A DNA stretch of 64,000 nt from Profundicola chukchiensis (GCF_029664245.1 NZ_JANAIE010000002.1:372001-436000); one strand, 5' to 3'; shown: positions 45,636 through 56,637, counted from the stretch's first letter. Numbers and translations are program-made. Notes: generated from the letters alone by a model not told the origin.

Positions 45636-45675
45636 AAAGCGGGAACTTCGAAATGAAATTCCCGCTTTGTTTGTT
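45636..45675. terminator. Bidirectional terminator between dtxR-family gene and 45693 gene
   Basis: Stem AAAGCGGGAA / TTCCCGCTTT, then GTTTGTTT. Confidence 0.88.
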
Positions 45676-45692
45676 TATAAAAATAGGTATGA

Positions 45693-47135
45693 TTAAAGAA
45701 TAAATTTACATTTTTCTTCATCGTAACCGAACATTCCTTTATCTTTAATAATCGCTGCAACATCTCCTGGCAAGCTTCCTTCCCATCCTGTTTCACAATT
45801 ATTAATTTGTTTAAGAATCTTTCTTGAATGAATCTTTAAATTTTCTGGATTATAATCTTCTATATCTTGAATCTTATCATTTAGTTTAAAGAATTTATAT
45901 AAATCCTTAAGATTATCACTAACCTTCAGATTTTGAGCAGTTAACAATACTCCTTCTTCCTTATCTTGATAAGGATATAAATATACTTTTACGTTACGTT
46001 TGAATAATTTACCGAAGGCCTCCATAATTCCTCCACTCAAATCAGAATAATATTCTTCTTTAAATACAGCTAATAAATTATTGACACCCATAGCAAGTCC
46101 AATTTGGGTTCTATTTCTCGTGTATTCAGAGAAATAATCCACAAGCTTATAATATTCTTGATAATTAGAAATCAATACATTATAACCTAATTTACATAAA
46201 ATATCAGCTCTGTTTAAAAAGTCTCTTTCATCAATTTCACCTTCTTGTCTAAGGTTGGTCAATGTAATCTCAAATAAGACTTGTAAATTCTCATCTGTAA
46301 TTTGAGGATGATCTTTTCTAAACATATCCAAACCGCTATGTAACATATCGATATTAACATTGGTTACCGGTCTGAAACTTCCGCGCATCGCGAAAATATT
46401 CTTTTTATATAGTAAATCTGCTGGCAAAATATTATATCCATCAGGCCCAAACATTACCGCTTCCGTCATTTCATTTCTCAACAAGTGTAAACTCATCAAG
46501 CGATTGTCTACATAACGGAATCTAGGACCAGAAAAGTTGATCATATCAATCTCCAACTGATCTTTATCTAAAGTATCATACAAGGAAACGACTAATTCTC
46601 TTGGATTGTCGGTGTGATGATAAGCTCCATAAATTAAATTTACCCCTAAAACACCTAAAGTTTCTTGTTGTAATTGCGCCGAGTTTTCTTTAAATCTAAC
46701 ATGAAGAACTATATTATTATAACCCTCGTTTGGAGCCGCTTGGAATCTAAGCCCAACCCATCCATGACCTTTATACTTTTTAGCATAGTCGATGGTTGTC
46801 ACTGTATTAGCATAACTAAAGAAGCTTTTACCAGCATGTTGTTCTTTATCTAAACGTTCTTCCATAAGACCAATCTCATGGTCTAACATTTTGTTTAGAC
46901 GATCCTCTGTTACATATCTCCCATCGTACTCTTTACCATAAATAGCATCACTAAAATCTTTATCATAAGCAGACATTGCTTTTGCAAGCGTACCAGATGC
47001 TCCACCTGCACGATAAAAGAACCTAACAGTTTCTTGTCCAGCACCAATTTCCGCAAAGGTACCATAGATGTTGCGGTCTAAATTAATTTTCAGGGCTTTT
47101 TGCTTTGGAGTTAGCTCTCTAAGAATTTGAGACAT
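45693..47135 (-). CDS. Conserved protein of unknown function (often mislabelled)
   Basis: 480 aa from ATG 47135. Begins MSQILRELTPKQKALKINLD, then YGTFAEIGAGQETVRFFYRAGGASGT, motifs of a family conserved in Bacteroidota and beyond. From memory, databases variously call it nicotinate-nucleotide adenylyltransferase or TonB-dependent receptor. I see neither a nucleotidyltransferase HxGH motif nor a signal peptide or barrel, so it is probably a cytoplasmic protein of unknown role. An ATG 13 codons upstream lies too near the -7 box to be likely. Confidence 0.85.
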   Translation of the reverse strand: MSQILRELTPKQKALKINLDRNIYGTFAEIGAGQETVRFFYRAGGASGTLAKAMSAYDKDFSDAIYGKEYDGRYVTEDRLNKMLDHEIGLMEERLDKEQHAGKSFFSYANTVTTIDYAKKYKGHGWVGLRFQAAPNEGYNNIVLHVRFKENSAQLQQETLGVLGVNLIYGAYHHTDNPRELVVSLYDTLDKDQLEIDMINFSGPRFRYVDNRLMSLHLLRNEMTEAVMFGPDGYNILPADLLYKKNIFAMRGSFRPVTNVNIDMLHSGLDMFRKDHPQITDENLQVLFEITLTNLRQEGEIDERDFLNRADILCKLGYNVLISNYQEYYKLVDYFSEYTRNRTQIGLAMGVNNLLAVFKEEYYSDLSGGIMEAFGKLFKRNVKVYLYPYQDKEEGVLLTAQNLKVSDNLKDLYKFFKLNDKIQDIEDYNPENLKIHSRKILKQINNCETGWEGSLPGDVAAIIKDKGMFGYDEEKCKFIL

Positions 47136-47160
47136 AGCTTTTCTAGAATGAATTATATTG

Positions 47161-47172
47161 GGTAAATTTACC
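47161..47172. promoter_or_regulatory. 12-bp palindrome in divergent promoter region
   Basis: GGTAAATTTACC is a perfect palindrome between the divergent 480-aa gene and MBL hydrolase gene, next to the -7 box at 47172. A candidate operator for both; no regulator can be named. Confidence 0.35.
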
Positions 47173-47179
47173 AAAATTA
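47172..47179 (-). promoter_or_regulatory. -7 promoter element for the 480-aa gene
   Basis: Minus-strand TAATTTTG, 37 nt before the ATG at 47135, which makes the ATG at 47174 untenable. Confidence 0.6.
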
Positions 47180-47961
47180 TGTCGGATAATTCGAATCAGT
47201 TTATATTTTTAGGAACAGGAACTTCACAAGGCGTTCCCGTAATCGGCTGCACAGATCCCGTTTGTCTCTCTAACGACCCGAGGGACAAAAGGTTACGAGC
47301 TTCGGCTATGGTGATATATAAAGGCATGCATATTTTGATAGATTGCGGCCCTGATTTTAGACAACAAATGTTACGAGAAAACTTGAGCGATGTTGATGCA
47401 ATTTTAATTTCGCATGAACATAATGATCACATTATTGGTTTAGATGATGTGCGTCCGCTTAATTTTAAAATGAAAAAAGACATGCCAATATATGGTATGC
47501 CTCGTGTTTTAAACGACATTAAATATAGATTTCCATATGTTTTTTCGGCTGTAAAATATCCTGGGACTCCATCTATTGAATTAAGACCTATTACCGATGA
47601 TAAGTTTAATATTAATGGTGTCGAAATTACTCCATTACCCGTTAAACACGGCAACTTAGATATTTATGGTTATCGTATTGGGAATATGGCATACTTAACC
47701 GATATAAGCGAGATTCCAGACGAAACCATGAAATTATTAGAAGGCTTAGACATTCTGATAATTGATGCGCTAAGAAAGGAATATAGCCATCATTCTCATC
47801 TCATTTTGGATGAGTCAATCGATTATGCTAAAAGGATAAAAGCAAAAAAAACCTATTTCACACATATTAGTTATGAAATGGGTTTTTATGAAGAAGTGGA
47901 AAAAGAATTACCACCTCATATGCATTTAGGCTATGACGGTTTAAAGTTGAATTTTAGTTAA
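47179..47961 (+). CDS. MBL-fold metallo-hydrolase (PhnP-like)
   Basis: 260 aa from ATG 47179. FLGTGTSQGVPVIGC, DCGPDFRQQM, the zinc motif HEHNDHIIGLDD, and later PVKHG, YLTDISEIPD, DALRKEYSHHSH. It resembles PhnP-type phosphodiesterases and lipoate/PQQ-B-like members. Likely a phosphodiesterase; substrate unknown. Divergent from the 480-aa gene. Confidence 0.9.
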   Translation: MSDNSNQFIFLGTGTSQGVPVIGCTDPVCLSNDPRDKRLRASAMVIYKGMHILIDCGPDFRQQMLRENLSDVDAILISHEHNDHIIGLDDVRPLNFKMKKDMPIYGMPRVLNDIKYRFPYVFSAVKYPGTPSIELRPITDDKFNINGVEITPLPVKHGNLDIYGYRIGNMAYLTDISEIPDETMKLLEGLDILIIDALRKEYSHHSHLILDESIDYAKRIKAKKTYFTHISYEMGFYEEVEKELPPHMHLGYDGLKLNFS

Positions 47962-47975
47962 GATTAAAATTCAGT

Positions 47976-48365
47976 TTAAATATCTTCAAAGCTGATATCA
48001 GTAAACTTATTCAAACCATCTCTTGAATCATCTTGATCCTCATTGGCATCAACTTTTTCATTATAATCTGGTTGATGTCTTTCGGAGATAACTTCTTCTC
48101 CTTTTTCTCTTGTAATAAAATCTGTAGCTTCTTCTAAGTGCTCTTTAAAACTCTGGAAATCTTCTTTATACAAATATATTTTGTGTTTTTTGAAGTAGAA
48201 AGTTCCATCCTCATTAGAATTCTTTTTACTTTCTGTAATGGTTAAGTAGTAATCGCCGGCGCGAGTTTCTCTAACATCAAAGAAATAAGTCCTTCTTCCT
48301 GCTCTTAGAGATTTCGAGAAAATCTCTTCATGTGAATTCTTTTCATTATTATCCATATCCGCCAT
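47976..48365 (-). CDS. PUR family DNA/RNA-binding protein (DUF3276)
   Basis: 129 aa. Central PUR repeat (EEIFSKSLRAGRRTYFFDVRETRAGDYYLTITESKK...FKKHKIYLYKEDFQSF), as in Borrelia BpuR, with a disordered acidic tail. Likely binds single-stranded nucleic acid as a regulator. No operon partner. Confidence 0.92.
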   Translation of the reverse strand: MADMDNNEKNSHEEIFSKSLRAGRRTYFFDVRETRAGDYYLTITESKKNSNEDGTFYFKKHKIYLYKEDFQSFKEHLEEATDFITREKGEEVISERHQPDYNEKVDANEDQDDSRDGLNKFTDISFEDI

Positions 48366-48536
48366 CTTAAAAAATTCTAATATGTTAAACTATTACAAAC
48401 AAAACTATAAATTTTAATAAAATTAAAAAATAATTCAATTAGAAAATCAAGCTCTTAAAAGCTATTTATTTAGATTCTAATTAAAAGAAGTTGCTTGCTT
48501 TTGAGCATATCGAACACAAGTGGAAGTAAGTGTGAA

Positions 48537-49463
48537 TTATAAGGATTTAATGAAAGCTCTAAATTCGGCTTCATCCTTTTGAATTTGTGCGACAAGATGA
48601 TCTTTACTTTCGAATTTTCTCTCATCACGAATTCTTGTGATTAGCTCAACACGGATTTCCTCTTCATACAAATCACCGTCGAAGTCTAAAATAAATACTT
48701 CTACCCTATGCTGAACATTGTCAATAGTTGGCCTGAATCCAATATTCATAAGACCAAAGTAATTCTTATTTTCAATTTCTAGTTGGACTCCGTAAACACC
48801 ATCTTTAGGTAGTAATTTTAGCTTATCTACTTCTAAGTTGATAGTTGGAAAGCCTAATGTTTTCCCGATTCCATCCCCATGAATTACTTTACCGGTTATA
48901 CTATATTGATAACCCAAAGCTTCGTTAGCGTAGTTTAAGTTACCCTCTAATAAGGCGTTTCTAATTTTGGTAGAACTGATAGGTCTATCACCTTCAATAA
49001 TGGCTTCTAGCTGAACTACACTAAACTGGTATAATTCTGATAATTCCTCTAAAAGTTCAAAACTACCTTCTCTATTTCTACCAAAACGATGATCATAACC
49101 TATTATTAAGGTATGAACATTTAATTGTCCTACTAAAAAATCTCTCACAAATTCGATAGAAGACATTCGAGAGAAATCATGATCAAATGGTTGAACATAT
49201 AATAAGTCGAGGTCAAATTTCTCTAGTAAACGAATTTTCTCTTCGTGTAGCGTTAGGAGTTTTAAATCATAATCTTGATGTAAAACCAATCTAGGATGTG
49301 GCCAAAAAGTAAGCAAACAAGATTTGGCATTTGTATCCTTGGTAATTTCATTCAGATAGCGAATGATTTTCTGATGGCCTTTGTGCACACCATCGAACAT
49401 CCCTAAGGTCAAAATTGTCCTTTGATTTTCAGGTATAGTTTGAATATGTGGTATTACATCCAT
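48537..49463 (-). CDS. ribF: Bifunctional riboflavin kinase / FAD synthetase
   Basis: 308 aa. N-terminal adenylyltransferase (TLGMFDGVHKGHQKII; GYDHRFGRNREG; ISSTKIRNAL) and C-terminal riboflavin kinase (GKVIHGDGIGKTLGFPTINLE; GVYGVQLEI). Makes FMN then FAD. Confidence 0.97.
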   Translation of the reverse strand: MDVIPHIQTIPENQRTILTLGMFDGVHKGHQKIIRYLNEITKDTNAKSCLLTFWPHPRLVLHQDYDLKLLTLHEEKIRLLEKFDLDLLYVQPFDHDFSRMSSIEFVRDFLVGQLNVHTLIIGYDHRFGRNREGSFELLEELSELYQFSVVQLEAIIEGDRPISSTKIRNALLEGNLNYANEALGYQYSITGKVIHGDGIGKTLGFPTINLEVDKLKLLPKDGVYGVQLEIENKNYFGLMNIGFRPTIDNVQHRVEVFILDFDGDLYEEEIRVELITRIRDERKFESKDHLVAQIQKDEAEFRAFIKSL

Positions 49464-49473
49464 AGAAGGTTGG

Positions 49474-49481
49474 CAAATTTA
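49474..49481 (-). promoter_or_regulatory. -7 promoter element for ribF
   Basis: Minus-strand TAAATTTG, 11 nt before the ribF ATG. Confidence 0.65.
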
Positions 49482-49636
49482 TCAATTCTAAAATTATAAA
49501 AACAATTTATTCCTATAATAAGATAATTCCTAGATTTAAATTGCCCTGATTTTTAAGAATAAATAGGGATTTCGAGCCTTCTGATAAAGATATAAATTAA
49601 GGATATGATAAATATCCTAATTTTGGATTCAGTTAA

Positions 49637-51196
<1,560 letters not shown>

Positions 51197-51206
51197 TAAA
51201 ATTATT

Positions 51207-51506
51207 ATGGCATTAAAATTACAAATCATAACTCCAGAGTATGTGATTTTCGATGGCGAGGTTGACTCGGTAATTGTTCCAGGAAAAATGGGACAGTTCC
51301 AAATGTTAGAAAACCACGCGGCTATTGTTTCTACATTAGAAGCAGGTAAAATCGAGATTCATACACATACAACTGAGTTTGTAGATTACAACAACGAAGA
51401 CGGAATGTTAGAAATGTCTCCAAGCGATTCTAAAGTAATGTTCCTACCTGTTAACGGTGGTATCGTTGAAATGAACAATAATAAATGTATTATTCTAGCT
51501 GAATAA
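51207..51506 (+). CDS. atpC: ATP synthase F1 subunit epsilon, short form
   Basis: 99 aa, only the N-terminal beta-sandwich (MALKLQIITPEYVIFDGEVDSVIVPGKMGQFQMLENHAAIVSTL). The C-terminal helical hairpin that inhibits ATP hydrolysis in E. coli epsilon (about 138 aa) is absent. It starts 10 bp after atpD. Confidence 0.95.
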   Translation: MALKLQIITPEYVIFDGEVDSVIVPGKMGQFQMLENHAAIVSTLEAGKIEIHTHTTEFVDYNNEDGMLEMSPSDSKVMFLPVNGGIVEMNNNKCIILAE

Positions 51507-51524
51507 CACAAATTATATAAAACT

Positions 51525-51560
51525 AAAAAATCCACAAATTTCGATTTGTGGATTTTTTTT
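51525..51560. terminator. Terminator between atpC and hflX
   Basis: Perfect 15-bp stem closed by a TTCG loop, with A and T runs, so it can stop both converging transcripts. Confidence 0.95.
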
Positions 51561-51595
51561 ATGCTTTAAACTTTCTTTTTATTCAATAATTTTAA

Positions 51596-52816
51596 TTACT
51601 CCTGCTCTTCAGATAAATGATCATAGTAGTTGAATAAGTAATTATTGTACGGGAATCTAGTTTCATGGATTCCTTTGATTTCTTCGTACATCAACTTTCT
51701 TAATTCTTCTAAATTCGTTCCTTTTACCGCAGAAATAAAGATACTTGGATCTTGTGATTTATTCACCCACATTCTCTTTAACTCCTCTAGCGTATAATTA
51801 TCTTCTAAGACTTCATCATCTGCAACAGCTTCTTTCTTGGCTTGTTTAAACTGGTCAATCTTATTAAACACAAGAATCGTTGGTTTATCTCTACTATCGA
51901 TGTCCTCTAAAGTTTCATTTACTGATCTAATATGATCTTCAAAGCTTGGATGTGAAATATCAATCACGTGCACAATCAAATCTGCCTCTCTCACCTCGTC
52001 TAGGGTTGATTTAAAGGACTCAACTAATTGCGTAGGTAACTTTCTAATGAATCCAACCGTATCGGTTAAAAGGAATGGTAAATTACCAATCACCACTTTT
52101 CTTACCGTTGTATCTAATGTAGCAAAGAGTTTATCCTCAGCAAATACGTCAGATTTGCTCAAAACGTTCATCAAGGTTGACTTACCAACGTTGGTGTATC
52201 CAACTAAAGCAACACGAACCAATTGTCCACGGTTGCTACGTTGTGTAGCCATCTGCTTGTCAATCTTCTCTAATTTCTTCTTCAATAAGGTAATCCTATC
52301 ACGAATAATACGTCTATCCGTCTCAATCTCTGTTTCACCAGGACCACGCATACCAATACCACCTCGCTGACGCTCCAAGTGAGTCCACATTCGAGTCAAT
52401 CGTGGCAATAAATATTCATATTGAGCTAACTCAACTTGTGTTCTCGCATAAGAAGTTTGAGCTCTTTGCGCGAAAATATCAAGAATCAAGTTTGTTCTAT
52501 CCATAATCTTGATCTCCATTAACTTCTCAATGTTTTTCAACTGAGATGGTGTCAATTCGTCATCAAAGATTAATGTATCTACCTCGTTTTCTTGAACGTA
52601 TTCTTTTATTTCTTTTAATTTTCCACTACCAACGAAGTATTTAGCATCTGGTTGTGAAAGTTTTTGTGTATAACGCGCCAAAGTTTCAGCCCCTGCTGTA
52701 AAGGCAAGGAACTCTAGCTCGTCCATGTATTCTTCTAATTTTTCTTCTGGCTGGTCTTGAGTAATTAACCCGACCAAAACCACTCGCTCGAATTGAGCGT
52801 CTTTAATTTCTAGCAT
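51596..52816 (-). CDS. hflX: GTPase HflX
   Basis: 406 aa from ATG 52816. N-terminal HflX domain (RVVLVGL...EEYMDELEFLAFTAGAE; TLIFDDELTPSQLKNIE; coiled RGGIGMRGPGETEIETDRR), then a GTPase domain with GYTNVGKST, DTVGFI and NKID. Ribosome-binding GTPase that rescues stalled or stressed ribosomes. An ATG 6 codons upstream lies on the far side of the -7 box and is rejected. Confidence 0.97.
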   Translation of the reverse strand: MLEIKDAQFERVVLVGLITQDQPEEKLEEYMDELEFLAFTAGAETLARYTQKLSQPDAKYFVGSGKLKEIKEYVQENEVDTLIFDDELTPSQLKNIEKLMEIKIMDRTNLILDIFAQRAQTSYARTQVELAQYEYLLPRLTRMWTHLERQRGGIGMRGPGETEIETDRRIIRDRITLLKKKLEKIDKQMATQRSNRGQLVRVALVGYTNVGKSTLMNVLSKSDVFAEDKLFATLDTTVRKVVIGNLPFLLTDTVGFIRKLPTQLVESFKSTLDEVREADLIVHVIDISHPSFEDHIRSVNETLEDIDSRDKPTILVFNKIDQFKQAKKEAVADDEVLEDNYTLEELKRMWVNKSQDPSIFISAVKGTNLEELRKLMYEEIKGIHETRFPYNNYLFNYYDHLSEEQE

Positions 52817-52822
52817 ATGACA

Positions 52823-52830
52823 CAAATATA
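52823..52830 (-). promoter_or_regulatory. -7 promoter element for hflX
   Basis: Minus-strand TATATTTG ends 6 nt before the ATG at 52816, implying a leaderless or nearly leaderless transcript. Confidence 0.65.
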
Positions 52831-53044
52831 TCAAAAACTGTGCTGTAATTTGAAAACCGAACTATTAGAAATTTGATGTCAGTCCGTGGATTTTTAAAAT
52901 TTAAATTGAATAAAAGTATTCACTTCAATCTAAAAGTTTAATTAGGTAGTTTATGTAGTATTAAAAAGCCAACAATGGATTAACAACAATTAGCGCGTAT
53001 CTTATAAAGTCCATTCCACATTTCCCCTTCTAATCTCTACCTGA

Positions 53045-53230
53045 TAAGCGCGGAGCCGCGAAAGGGATTGGCGTGGAAATCCTTGTGATGATTTAGGGCA
53101 ACAAAAAACGAAATAAAAAAGCGACCTTAGAAGCTCTTTTTATGAGATTTTTTGTCTCTAAATCATCACAAGATTGGAACAAAAAGCCCGGTTTTTGTTT
53201 CGTCAAAACATTGACGAAACAAAAATTCGC
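53045..53230. repeat. Composite intergenic element with two hairpins, type B
   Basis: In the ~540-bp hflX-thrS gap. Left flank GCGGAGCCGCGAAAGGGATT and GTGGAAATCC; right flank AGATTGGAACAAAAAGCCCGG. Between them are perfect 15-bp arms CTTGTGATGATTTAG (53082-53096) and its complement (53158-53172), with a 61-nt loop. A second perfect 15-bp hairpin (53192-53206 with 53211-53225, loop AACA) follows the right flank. It shares GGGAT...AGCCCG design with 40510-40668. No gene is seen here. Confidence 0.55.
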
Positions 53231-53348
53231 CCTAAAATTTATTCATTAAATACCGCATAAGTACAATTTAGACTCGAGGTTGATGACTTCCAAAAGCATT
53301 ATTCCATAGTATCAACTAAATTCTTACCCTATTTTTATCTTTTCTCAT

Positions 53349-53356
53349 TATCTTTG
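53349..53356 (+). promoter_or_regulatory. -7 promoter element for thrS operon
   Basis: TATCTTTG, 18 nt before the thrS ATG. Confidence 0.65.
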
Positions 53357-53374
53357 CCAACCTAAGAATTTTAT

Positions 53375-55294
53375 ATGGTAAACATTACTCTTCCCGACGG
53401 TAGCATTCGCTCTTTTGAAAGTCAGGTTACTCCTATGGAAGTAGCAAAGGACATTAGCGAAGGTTTAGCGAGAAACGTTATTTCTGCTTTGGTAAACGAT
53501 CAACAAGTAGAGGTTACAACACCTATAACCGAAGATAGCCAATTAACCCTTCTTACCTGGAACGATAAACTAGGTAAAAAAGCATTTTGGCACTCATCGG
53601 CTCACCTGTTAGCTCAGGCTATTTTGGAGTTCTTTCCAGATGCGAAGTTAACCATCGGACCGGCAATTGATAATGGTTTTTACTATGATGTAGATTTTGG
53701 AGATACGCCTCTTTCTGAGAAGGATTTCGAGAAAATCGAAAAGAAAATGCTTGAAAACGCTAAAAAGAAAAGCGAATTCAATTTATATCCTGTTTCTAAG
53801 GCAGAAGCTTTGGAAATGTACAAGGACAATCCATTCAAAACTGAGTTGATCGAGAACTTGGAGGATGGTGAAATTACTTTCTGTTCGCATGACAACTTTA
53901 CCGACTTATGTCGTGGTGGGCACATACCGAATACGTCTATCGTTAAGGCAGTTAAGATTCTTAATGCTGCTGGTGCTTATTGGCGTGGAGATGAGAAAAA
54001 CAAGCAGTTAACGCGTGTTTATGGTATCTCATTTCCAAAACAAAAAGAATTAAAAGAATATTTACATAATCTAGAAGAGGCTAAAAAACGTGACCACAGA
54101 AAAATTGGTAAGGAACTAGGAATCTTCACTTTCTCTGAGAAAGTTGGAGCAGGCTTACCACTTTGGTTACCAAAAGGTGCAGCCTTAAGAAGAAAATTAG
54201 AAAACTTCCTAATGCGTGCACAGCAAAAAGCTGGCTACGAAATGGTGGTTACGCCTCATATTGGTGGAAAGGAGTTGTACATAACTTCTGGACACTATGA
54301 GAAGTATGGTGAGGATAGCTTTAGACCTATTACTACGCCAAACGAAGGAGAAGAGTTCATGTTAAAACCAATGAACTGTCCACACCACTGTGAGATTTAT
54401 AAGAGTTCACAATGGTCTTATCGTGATTTGCCAAAGCGTTTTGCAGAATTTGGAACGGTTTATCGTTATGAACAATCAGGTGAGTTACATGGATTGACTC
54501 GTGTACGTGGGTTTACGCAGGATGATGCGCATATCTTCTGTACACCAGATCAATTATTAGAAGAGTTCAAAAAAGTAATTGACTTAGTATTATATGTATT
54601 TGGCTCTTTAGGTTTTGAAGATTTCTCAACTCAAATTTCTTTGAGAGATCAGGAGAATAAGGAAAAATACATTGGATCTGACGAAGATTGGGATAAAGCA
54701 GAAAATGCAATTAAGCAAGCTGTAGAGGATAAAGGATTAAAAGCTGTTGTAGAATATGGCGAAGCTGCGTTCTACGGCCCTAAATTAGACTTCATGGTGA
54801 AGGATGCTTTAGGAAGAAGTTGGCAATTAGGAACGATTCAAGTAGATTATAACTTACCTAAGAGGTTTGATTTAACTTACATTGGGTCTGATGGAGAAAA
54901 ACATCGTCCGGTGATGATTCACAGGGCTCCTTTTGGTTCATTAGAAAGGTTTATCGCAATTTTGATAGAAAACACAGCAGGCGAATTCCCTATGTGGTTG
55001 ACGCCAGAGCAATTTATTATTCTACCAATTAGCGATAAGTACTTAGAATACAGTAAAAAAGTTTTAAATTCCATAGAAAATTCCGATATTTGTGGCCTTA
55101 TAGATAGTAGAGCTGAGAAAACCGGAAGGAAAATTCGCGATGCAGAGGTAGGGAAAATCCCTTATATGTTGATTGTAGGCGAAAAGGAAGAAGAAAGCAA
55201 TACGGTTTCTGTAAGGAAACACGGCGAGGGAGATTTAGGAACATTTACGATTGAAGAGTTCAAAAGTCGTCTCGAAAATGAAATGAGAGTATAA
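53375..55294 (+). CDS. thrS: Threonine--tRNA ligase
   Basis: 639 aa. TGS domain (1-61), editing domain with [10 protein letters not shown] and the distal SCSH-like Cys region, class II catalytic core ([28 protein letters not shown]), C-terminal anticodon-binding domain. Heads thrS-infC-rpmI-rplT. Confidence 0.99.
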   Translation: MVNITLPDGSIRSFESQVTPMEVAKDISEGLARNVISALVNDQQVEVTTPITEDSQLTLLTWNDKLGKKAFWHSSAHLLAQAILEFFPDAKLTIGPAIDNGFYYDVDFGDTPLSEKDFEKIEKKMLENAKKKSEFNLYPVSKAEALEMYKDNPFKTELIENLEDGEITFCSHDNFTDLCRGGHIPNTSIVKAVKILNAAGAYWRGDEKNKQLTRVYGISFPKQKELKEYLHNLEEAKKRDHRKIGKELGIFTFSEKVGAGLPLWLPKGAALRRKLENFLMRAQQKAGYEMVVTPHIGGKELYITSGHYEKYGEDSFRPITTPNEGEEFMLKPMNCPHHCEIYKSSQWSYRDLPKRFAEFGTVYRYEQSGELHGLTRVRGFTQDDAHIFCTPDQLLEEFKKVIDLVLYVFGSLGFEDFSTQISLRDQENKEKYIGSDEDWDKAENAIKQAVEDKGLKAVVEYGEAAFYGPKLDFMVKDALGRSWQLGTIQVDYNLPKRFDLTYIGSDGEKHRPVMIHRAPFGSLERFIAILIENTAGEFPMWLTPEQFIILPISDKYLEYSKKVLNSIENSDICGLIDSRAEKTGRKIRDAEVGKIPYMLIVGEKEEESNTVSVRKHGEGDLGTFTIEEFKSRLENEMRV

Positions 55295-55311
55295 CCAAAA
55301 CATTATAGATT

Positions 55312-55869
55312 ATCGCAATAAGAAGACGTGGTGGATACCGACCACCAAGAAGAAAACAGGAAGATCAACACAAAATTAACGAGAACATTCGTGTTCCAGA
55401 AGTGCGTGTTGTGGGTGATATAGAAGACCTAAAGATAGGTGTCTATAAAACTAAAGATGCATTAGCATTAGCCAAGGAAAACGAGTTAGACCTTGTGTTA
55501 ATTACTGAGAATGCAAAGCCTCCAGTAGCCAAAATTTTGGACTACAAAAAATTCCTATATGACCAAAAGAAACGTCAGAAGGAAATGAAGGCCAAACAAA
55601 CTAAGGTAACGATTAAAGAGATTCGATTCGGCCCTAATACGGACGAGCATGATTACGAATTTAAAAAACGTCATGCAGAAAGTTTCCTTAAAGATGGATC
55701 TAAGTTAAAAGCCTATGTTTTCTTTAAAGGTCGTTCTATTGTGTTTAAGGATCAAGGAGAAATCTTGTTGCTTAAATTAGCACAGGACTTAGAAGAGTTT
55801 GGTAAAGTAGAACAAATGCCAAAACTAGAAGGAAAAAGAATGATTATGATGATGGCTCCTAAAAAGTAA
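55312..55869 (+). CDS. infC: Translation initiation factor IF-3, non-ATG start
   Basis: 185 aa if it starts at ATC 55312 (ATT 55309 is the alternative). Reading the frame back from the first in-frame GTG (55402) gives [20 protein letters not shown], then [15 protein letters not shown], the conserved IF-3 N terminus, and a stop at 55306. No ATG, GTG or TTG lies in that stretch, and starting at GTG would delete conserved residues. E. coli infC starts with AUU and is autoregulated by IF-3 rejecting it; the same is likely here. Third-position gap from thrS is 17 bp. Confidence 0.93.
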   Translation: MAIRRRGGYRPPRRKQEDQHKINENIRVPEVRVVGDIEDLKIGVYKTKDALALAKENELDLVLITENAKPPVAKILDYKKFLYDQKKRQKEMKAKQTKVTIKEIRFGPNTDEHDYEFKKRHAESFLKDGSKLKAYVFFKGRSIVFKDQGEILLLKLAQDLEEFGKVEQMPKLEGKRMIMMMAPKK

Positions 55870-55901
55870 TTTTTAGTTCCATTTAAATAATTAAACAAAT
55901 A

Positions 55902-55940
55902 AAAAGGGACAAGAAGAAATCGCTTGTTCCTTCATTTTTT
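55902..55940 (+). terminator. Terminator or attenuator hairpin between infC and rpmI
   Basis: Stem AAGGGACAAG / CTTGTTCCTT (one G-U) with a 9-nt loop, then CATTTTTT. Within the ribosomal operon it may partly terminate or control L35/L20 expression. Confidence 0.6.
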
Positions 55941-55973
55941 AAAACATAAATCAGTTCAATAAATATAGAAATT

Positions 55974-56171
55974 ATGCCAAAGCAGAAAACAAAATCAGGA
56001 GCTAAGAAACGTTTCAAACTTACAGGAACTGGAAAGATTAAGCGCAAACACGCTTTTAAAAGCCACATCTTGACTAAAAAGTCTAAGAAACGTAAGAAGA
56101 ATTTAACAAAAATGACATTGGTTGCAGATCCAGATATGCACAGTGTTAAACAACAATTAGGATTGAAATAA
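55974..56171 (+). CDS. rpmI: 50S ribosomal protein L35
   Basis: 65 aa, basic: [44 protein letters not shown] is the L35 pattern, here spread across residues 1-44. Second-last gene of the operon. Confidence 0.98.
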   Translation: MPKQKTKSGAKKRFKLTGTGKIKRKHAFKSHILTKKSKKRKKNLTKMTLVADPDMHSVKQQLGLK

Positions 56172-56268
56172 TATTTCAACCGGTTTATTAATTAATATTA
56201 ACCCGACCGCAGGCAACAATCAAAGAGGTGATTAAATTCATCCGCCCACAGTCAAAAAATTAAAAATT

Positions 56269-56613
56269 ATGCCAAGATCAGTAAATTCAGTAGCGTCAAG
56301 AAGAAGACGTAAAAAAATCATCAAACAGGCCAAAGGTTACTACGGACGTCGTAAAAACGTTTGGACAGTGGCTAAAAACGCGGTAGAAAAAGCAATGCTT
56401 TATTCTTACCGTGATAGAAAAACCAAAAAGAGAAATTTCCGCGCTTTGTGGATCCTTCGTATTAATGCAGCTGCGCGCCAACATGGAATGACTTATAGTC
56501 AATTTATGGGTGCTATGAAGAAGAGCAATATCGAATTGAACCGTAAAGTATTGGCTGATTTAGCGTTAAATCACCCAGATGCTTTCAAAGCAATTGTAGA
56601 AAAGGTAAAATAA
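56269..56613 (+). CDS. rplT: 50S ribosomal protein L20
   Basis: 114 aa, basic: [54 protein letters not shown]. Binds 23S rRNA early in assembly and represses its own operon in other bacteria. The 97-bp rpmI-rplT spacer is unusually long and has possible pairing (CGGTTTA with TTAACCCG), a place where such control could act. Confidence 0.98.
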   Translation: MPRSVNSVASRRRRKKIIKQAKGYYGRRKNVWTVAKNAVEKAMLYSYRDRKTKKRNFRALWILRINAAARQHGMTYSQFMGAMKKSNIELNRKVLADLALNHPDAFKAIVEKVK

Positions 56614-56637
56614 ATTAAAAATATTGAACTGTATTTA

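Noticed and set aside
55402-55404. GTG as the infC start
   Set aside because: It removes the conserved IF-3 N terminus that is open and in frame upstream.
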